A stretch of 8,803 bases of DNA from assembly GCA_030151225.1 (NCBI GenBank), contig JASLEG010000159.1:1-8803 (forward strand). The letters are read 5' to 3'. The DNA is from Burkholderia sp. Its GTDB lineage: Bacteria; Pseudomonadota; Gammaproteobacteria; Burkholderiales; Burkholderiaceae. Of the stretch, positions 5,419 through 8,803 are shown piece by piece. The notes beneath the pieces are model-generated. The model ran no database searches. It had not been told where the DNA came from and saw only the letters and a program-made list of their open reading frames with translations. Positions within the stretch are counted from its first letter, which is position 1; every line of letters starts with the position of its first letter. The translations under genes and the position numbers were made by a program.

Positions 5419-6544
5419 GCCCGCCACCGGCCCCGGCGCGGCGCGGCGCCTGCCCGCGCTGCGCTATCTGCGCTGGCGCTGGCTCACGTTCCGGCGCTCG
5501 TGGACGGACACGCGCGCCGACCGCATGCCGAGCTGGTCGCGCCTCTATGTACGCGCCTATCTGCACCTGATGTGCCTCGTGCTGTTGCTGGTGGGCGTGC
5601 CGTTGCTGGCGCTCGCGGTCACGCTCTCGCCAGCCACGGTGATGGGCGGTTTCGAGGCGCTGCCGGGCGGCGCGCTCGGCATGGCGCTGTTCGTGCTGGG
5701 GGTGCCGGCGCTGGCCACCTGGCGCTGGGTGCGGCCGACCTGGGCCGATCTGGTGATGGTGCGCGAGCGCGCCACCGATTTCAGCGGCGGGCGTTTCCAC
5801 ACACGCGCACGCGAATCGCACAGCGTGCTGATCGGCCCGCTCGCGCGCACGCTGAACGCGCTCGCGATGCGCATGGAACGCCTGATCGCGGCGCAGCGCG
5901 ACCTCGCCAACGGCATGTCGCACGAGCTGCGCACGCCGCTCGCGCGGGTGCGCTTCGCGCTCGAGATCCTGCGCGATCCGGCTACCGAGGCCGAGCGACA
6001 CGCCGCGCTCGACGGCATCGCGCAGGACGTCAGCGAGCTCGACGAGCTTATCGACATGAGCCTGACCTACGCGCGGCTCGAATACAGCTCGCTGCAGGCG
6101 AGCCTCGAGCCCGTCGAGATCGGGCCGTGGCTCGCCGCGCAGGTGCGCGACTTCGCGCAGCTGCACGCGGGCAAGATGGTGGAGATCCACCTCGGCGTGC
6201 CGGCCGAGCTGCGCGTGAGCATGGACACCCGCCTGATGTCGTATGCGATCCGCAACCTGCTGCGCAACGCCGGCAAGTACGCGCGCTCGCGCATCGTGGT
6301 GGGCGCCGCGCGCGGCGTGCGCGGCGAGATGCTGATCTTCGTCGAGGACGACGGCCCCGGCGTGCCCGCGGCCGAGCGCGCGCGGATCTTCGAGGCGTTC
6401 GTGCGGCTCGATCGCCACACGGCCGGCTACGGGCTCGGCCTCGCGATCACGCGCCAGGTGTTGCAGGCCCATCGCGGCCGCATCGGCATGGCGGAGGCGC
6501 GTGTGCTGGGCGGCGCGCGCTTCGAGCTCGGCTGGCCCGGCTGA
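5405..6544 (+). CDS. Membrane sensor histidine kinase, RstB-like, with minimal periplasmic loop
   Basis: This 379-residue kinase autophosphorylates and would phosphorylate the upstream regulator. Order: an Arg/Trp-rich cytoplasmic tail (1-50), transmembrane helix about 51-74, a loop of only about 14 residues (75-88), second helix about 89-106, a HAMP-like linker (about 107-158), dimerisation/phosphoacceptor helix with H173 in MSHELRTPL, N box RNLLRNAGKYA (N284, N288), G1 box EDDGPG (314-319), F box FEAF (329-332) and G2 box GYGLGLA (341-347). All catalytic motifs are intact. The family's typical periplasmic sensing domain of about 100 residues is absent, so it probably senses within or near the membrane. 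The ATG at 5405 overlaps the regulator's end by 14 bases (translational coupling). ATG 5525 (residue 41) is a possible shorter start that keeps both helices. The gene ends 17 bases from the convergent autotransporter gene. Confidence 0.93.
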   Translation: MTGTEPATGPGAARRLPALRYLRWRWLTFRRSWTDTRADRMPSWSRLYVRAYLHLMCLVLLLVGVPLLALAVTLSPATVMGGFEALPGGALGMALFVLGVPALATWRWVRPTWADLVMVRERATDFSGGRFHTRARESHSVLIGPLARTLNALAMRMERLIAAQRDLANGMSHELRTPLARVRFALEILRDPATEAERHAALDGIAQDVSELDELIDMSLTYARLEYSSLQASLEPVEIGPWLAAQVRDFAQLHAGKMVEIHLGVPAELRVSMDTRLMSYAIRNLLRNAGKYARSRIVVGAARGVRGEMLIFVEDDGPGVPAAERARIFEAFVRLDRHTAGYGLGLAITRQVLQAHRGRIGMAEARVLGGARFELGWPG

Positions 6545-6555
6545 GGCGCCGGGCC
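6534..6555. terminator. GC hairpin spanning the convergent gene ends, possible bidirectional terminator
   Basis: GGCCCGG (6534-6540) and CCGGGCC (6549-6555) form a perfect 7-bp stem with an 8-base loop that contains the kinase stop codon. It lies between two convergent genes separated by only 17 bases, where a shared terminator would be expected. There is no T run on either side, so it would be at best a weak intrinsic terminator. Confidence 0.3.
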
Positions 6556-6561
6556 GTCGCG

Positions 6562-8803
6562 TCAGTAGGTGCGGCCGAGCTGGAAGTACAGGTTGCGCAG
6601 CCCGCCCGGCGCCAGCGCGATCCCCACGTAGATCGGCCCGAACGAGGTGGAGAAGCTGCCGAACAGCGAGTAGCTCTGCTTCATCGGCCCGCTGCGGCCG
6701 CCGTCGTCGTTGGCCCACACGTTGCCGATCTCGGCGCTCGCGCCCACGTAGAAGGCCTTGATCGGCGAGGCCTGGAAGCTCGCCACGCGATTCATGTAGG
6801 TGATCTGGCCGTAGGCGAGCGCGTTGCCGCTCAGCTGATCCACCGCATAGGCCGACAGATGCTGGAAGCCGCCGAGCGTGAACGCGAGCAGGTTCACCGG
6901 GCTCTCGCTGCCGAAGTTGTTGCCGCCCTCGATGCTCGCGCTGAAGCTGTGCCGCCCGAATTCCTGCGCGATCATCGCCTTGCCGAAGATTTCCGTATAG
7001 CTCGAATGGTCGCTCGTGACGAGCGAGCGGTCCGCGCGCAGCTCGAGGAAATAGCCCTTGCGCGGCAGCAACGGATCGTCGAGCTGGTCGATCAGCAGGC
7101 GGGCGCGCGCGGTCAGCTCGTGGCCGTTGTAGGACGGGAAGGCCTGGCCGATGAACCGGCCGTCGTCGGTTTCGTCGATCGGCAGGTTGTAGGTGGCCGA
7201 CGCATTGCCGTGCGCGTAGGCGAGGCCCACGCGGAAATCGCCGAGCCGGCCGATCGGCACGCCGAAATCCATGCCGAGCCGCTCGGTCTGCAACTGGTAT
7301 TGCGTGATCTTGTAGTCGTCGAGGTAGAGGTTCGCGAAGCGCCGCTCGAATTCCGCGTACGGCGCCACGTAGAAGCCGAAGCGGCTCGACAGCGGCTGGC
7401 GCAGCTCGGTGTGCACCGACTGCAGGTCGCTGCCGAGCGTGGTGTCGGCGCGGAACTCGAGCCCCGAGTCGGTCAGCCAGGGGCGCCGGTAGCCGAAGTG
7501 GAAGCGGAAGCCACCCTCGTCGCTCGAACTGCTCGACATGCCGAGCCCGAACAGCAGGAAGTTCGGCCCCCAGTCCTTGCCGCGCGCATCGATCACGAGC
7601 GTGTTGGTGCCGTCCTCGTTCACCACCTGCTGCGTGACCGTGTCGAAGTTGCCGCTGGTGGTCAGCGCGAGCAGGTCGCGGCTCACGGCCTGCGCGTCGT
7701 ACACGTCGCCGGGCTTCACGTGCAGCGCCTCGGCCACCACCCGCTTCGGCGCGGGGCCGCTGGTGTGGATCTCGATCGCGGCGATCCGCACCGGCAGCGC
7801 GGGCGGGCTCTGGTGCGCGGCGCGATAGGCCGCGTAGGCGGCCGGCGACAGCGCGTAGCGCTCGAGCCTCGGCAGCGCGGCCTCGGCCGCCGCCTCGCCG
7901 GCCGCGATCGCCTGCTTCGCGTTGCCGAAATCGGTGAAGCTCAGCGATCCCAGCGAGGGCTCGAGCAGCACGTCGCGCGCGCCGAGCTCGCCGCGCTGGC
8001 GCGCCACGTTCTGGCGGATCAGGATGCCGAGCATCTGCTGGAACACGTCGGCCGGCGAGGCCAGCGCGTCGAGCGGGCGCAACTGCGAGCCGATGTCGAC
8101 CGCGATCACCACGTCGGCGCCCATGCCGCGCACCGTGCCTACCGGCAGGTTGCTGACCAGGCCGCCGTCCACCAGCGTGCGGCCGTCGATCGCGGTGGGC
8201 GAGAACAGCCCCGGCATCGCCATGCTGGCGCGGATCGCGAGCGGCAGCGAGCCGCGGTCGAGCACCACCATCTGGCCGGTGCGCAGGTCGGTGGCCACGG
8301 CGCGGAACGGCACCGGCAACTGGTCGAACGGCTGGTTGGTCGGCACCGTGGCGGTCCAGTCGGCCAGCAGCGCCTGCAGCCGGTTGCCCTGCACCAGCCC
8401 CGGCGGCGCCTTGAAGCCCTTCGCGCCGAAGCCCACGGTCAGGCCGTCGATGTAGCGCTCCTCGTCCTCGCGGCGCTTCTGCGGCAGGTCGGCGCGCTCG
8501 GTCACGTCGAACGCGATGTCGGTCAGGTTGACGTTCTCGAGGCGCTGCGCCATCTCGTCGGCGCCCATGCCGCTCGCGTACAGGCCGCCCACCACGGCGC
8601 CCATGCTGGTGCCGGCGATGCAGTCGATCGGGATGCGATGCGCGTCCAGCACCTTCAGCACGCCCAGGTGCGCGTAGCCGCGCGCGCCGCCGCCCGACAG
8701 CACGAGGCCGATCGAGGGGCGCCCGGCCGGGCCGCCGTCGGCCGCGCAGGTACCGCGGGCGCCGTTGCCGGCGCCGCCGTCGGTCGGGCCGGCCGGTCTC
8801 GCC
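6562..8803 (-). CDS. Patatin-like phospholipase with POTRA and beta-barrel, type Vd autotransporter (PlpD-like), 5' end outside window
   Basis: The open frame continues past the window edge, so the start codon and probably a signal peptide are missing; a GTG at 8703 is internal to the patatin fold and is not the start. Residue numbers here count from that GTG. Visible first is a Gly/Ala-rich segment ending in RPSIGL, then the patatin oxyanion motif SGGGARG (3-9), nucleophile elbow GTSMG (S33) and catalytic Asp in DGG (D179), giving an intact Ser-Asp dyad. SMAMPGLFSP and LVDGGLVSNLPV are typical of this family. A POTRA-like domain follows (about 305-378, VRIAAIEIH to NTLVIDARG), then a barrel of the Omp85/surface-antigen type (about 380-713), including LDDPLLPRKGYFLELRADRS and a C-terminal aromatic residue (QLGRTY). 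In PlpD and FplA this arrangement places a lipase (phospholipase A1) at the cell surface through its own barrel. It is convergent with the kinase gene, and no functional link to it is shown. Substrate and role in virulence are not inferable here. Confidence 0.93.
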   Translation of the reverse strand, partial: ARPAGPTDGGAGNGARGTCAADGGPAGRPSIGLVLSGGGARGYAHLGVLKVLDAHRIPIDCIAGTSMGAVVGGLYASGMGADEMAQRLENVNLTDIAFDVTERADLPQKRREDEERYIDGLTVGFGAKGFKAPPGLVQGNRLQALLADWTATVPTNQPFDQLPVPFRAVATDLRTGQMVVLDRGSLPLAIRASMAMPGLFSPTAIDGRTLVDGGLVSNLPVGTVRGMGADVVIAVDIGSQLRPLDALASPADVFQQMLGILIRQNVARQRGELGARDVLLEPSLGSLSFTDFGNAKQAIAAGEAAAEAALPRLERYALSPAAYAAYRAAHQSPPALPVRIAAIEIHTSGPAPKRVVAEALHVKPGDVYDAQAVSRDLLALTTSGNFDTVTQQVVNEDGTNTLVIDARGKDWGPNFLLFGLGMSSSSSDEGGFRFHFGYRRPWLTDSGLEFRADTTLGSDLQSVHTELRQPLSSRFGFYVAPYAEFERRFANLYLDDYKITQYQLQTERLGMDFGVPIGRLGDFRVGLAYAHGNASATYNLPIDETDDGRFIGQAFPSYNGHELTARARLLIDQLDDPLLPRKGYFLELRADRSLVTSDHSSYTEIFGKAMIAQEFGRHSFSASIEGGNNFGSESPVNLLAFTLGGFQHLSAYAVDQLSGNALAYGQITYMNRVASFQASPIKAFYVGASAEIGNVWANDDGGRSGPMKQSYSLFGSFSTSFGPIYVGIALAPGGLRNLYFQLGRTY

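Noticed and set aside
5396..6718. A 440-residue minus-strand frame opposite the histidine kinase
   Set aside because: It is antisense to a kinase with every catalytic motif intact, and its translation is low-complexity Arg/His/Ala with no recognisable family.
8701..8703. GTG at 8703 as the start of the patatin protein
   Set aside because: It falls inside the first beta strand and oxyanion motif of the patatin fold (IGLVLSGGGARG), and the frame stays open upstream to the window edge, so the true start lies outside.

Overview
The window is high-GC, densely coded DNA, very probably from a Burkholderia-type betaproteobacterium. The evidence is the strong G/C preference at third codon positions, a classic Burkholderia-style general porin (SSVTLYG start of the barrel, C-terminal Phe), a serine-type glutaminase and a PlpD-like patatin autotransporter. 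The species assignment is an inference from these protein families; no rRNA or tRNA is present. I see no mobile element, CRISPR array, phage gene or obviously new defence system.

Layout. (1) Positions 1-313 hold a breakpoint. A 5'-less fragment of a solute-binding-protein gene on the plus strand (1 to about 190) is joined tail-to-tail to the first about 40 codons of an ABC permease gene on the minus strand (313 down to about 190). (2) Positions 3134-313, minus strand, form a compact transport operon: outer-membrane porin, ABC ATPase, periplasmic solute-binding protein, then the truncated permease. Gaps are 10 bases, 1 base and a 1-base stop/start overlap. (3) Positions 3135-3376 are a leader or intergenic region with a hairpin after the glutaminase gene, a C-rich and G-poor stretch on the transcribed strand, and a small palindrome just upstream of the porin. 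(4) Positions 4291-3377, minus strand, encode glutaminase. (5) Positions 4292-4710 are a divergent intergenic region with a hairpin, one AT-rich patch and a striking set of 10-bp direct repeats upstream of the next operon. (6) Positions 4711-6544, plus strand, encode an RstA/RstB-like two-component system with overlapping genes. (7) Positions 8803-6562, minus strand, convergent with the kinase gene, encode a patatin-like phospholipase fused to a POTRA domain and a 16-strand-type beta-barrel (type Vd secretion); its 5' end lies outside the window.

Working together. The minus-strand operon looks like a complete uptake route (porin in the outer membrane, binding protein in the periplasm, permease and ATPase in the inner membrane), but the permease is broken in this sequence. 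The two-component pair is a self-contained regulatory unit whose likely autoregulatory operator is the phased repeat at 4605-4644. The points most worth a second look are the breakpoint at about 190, that repeat array, and the kinase's nearly absent periplasmic domain.
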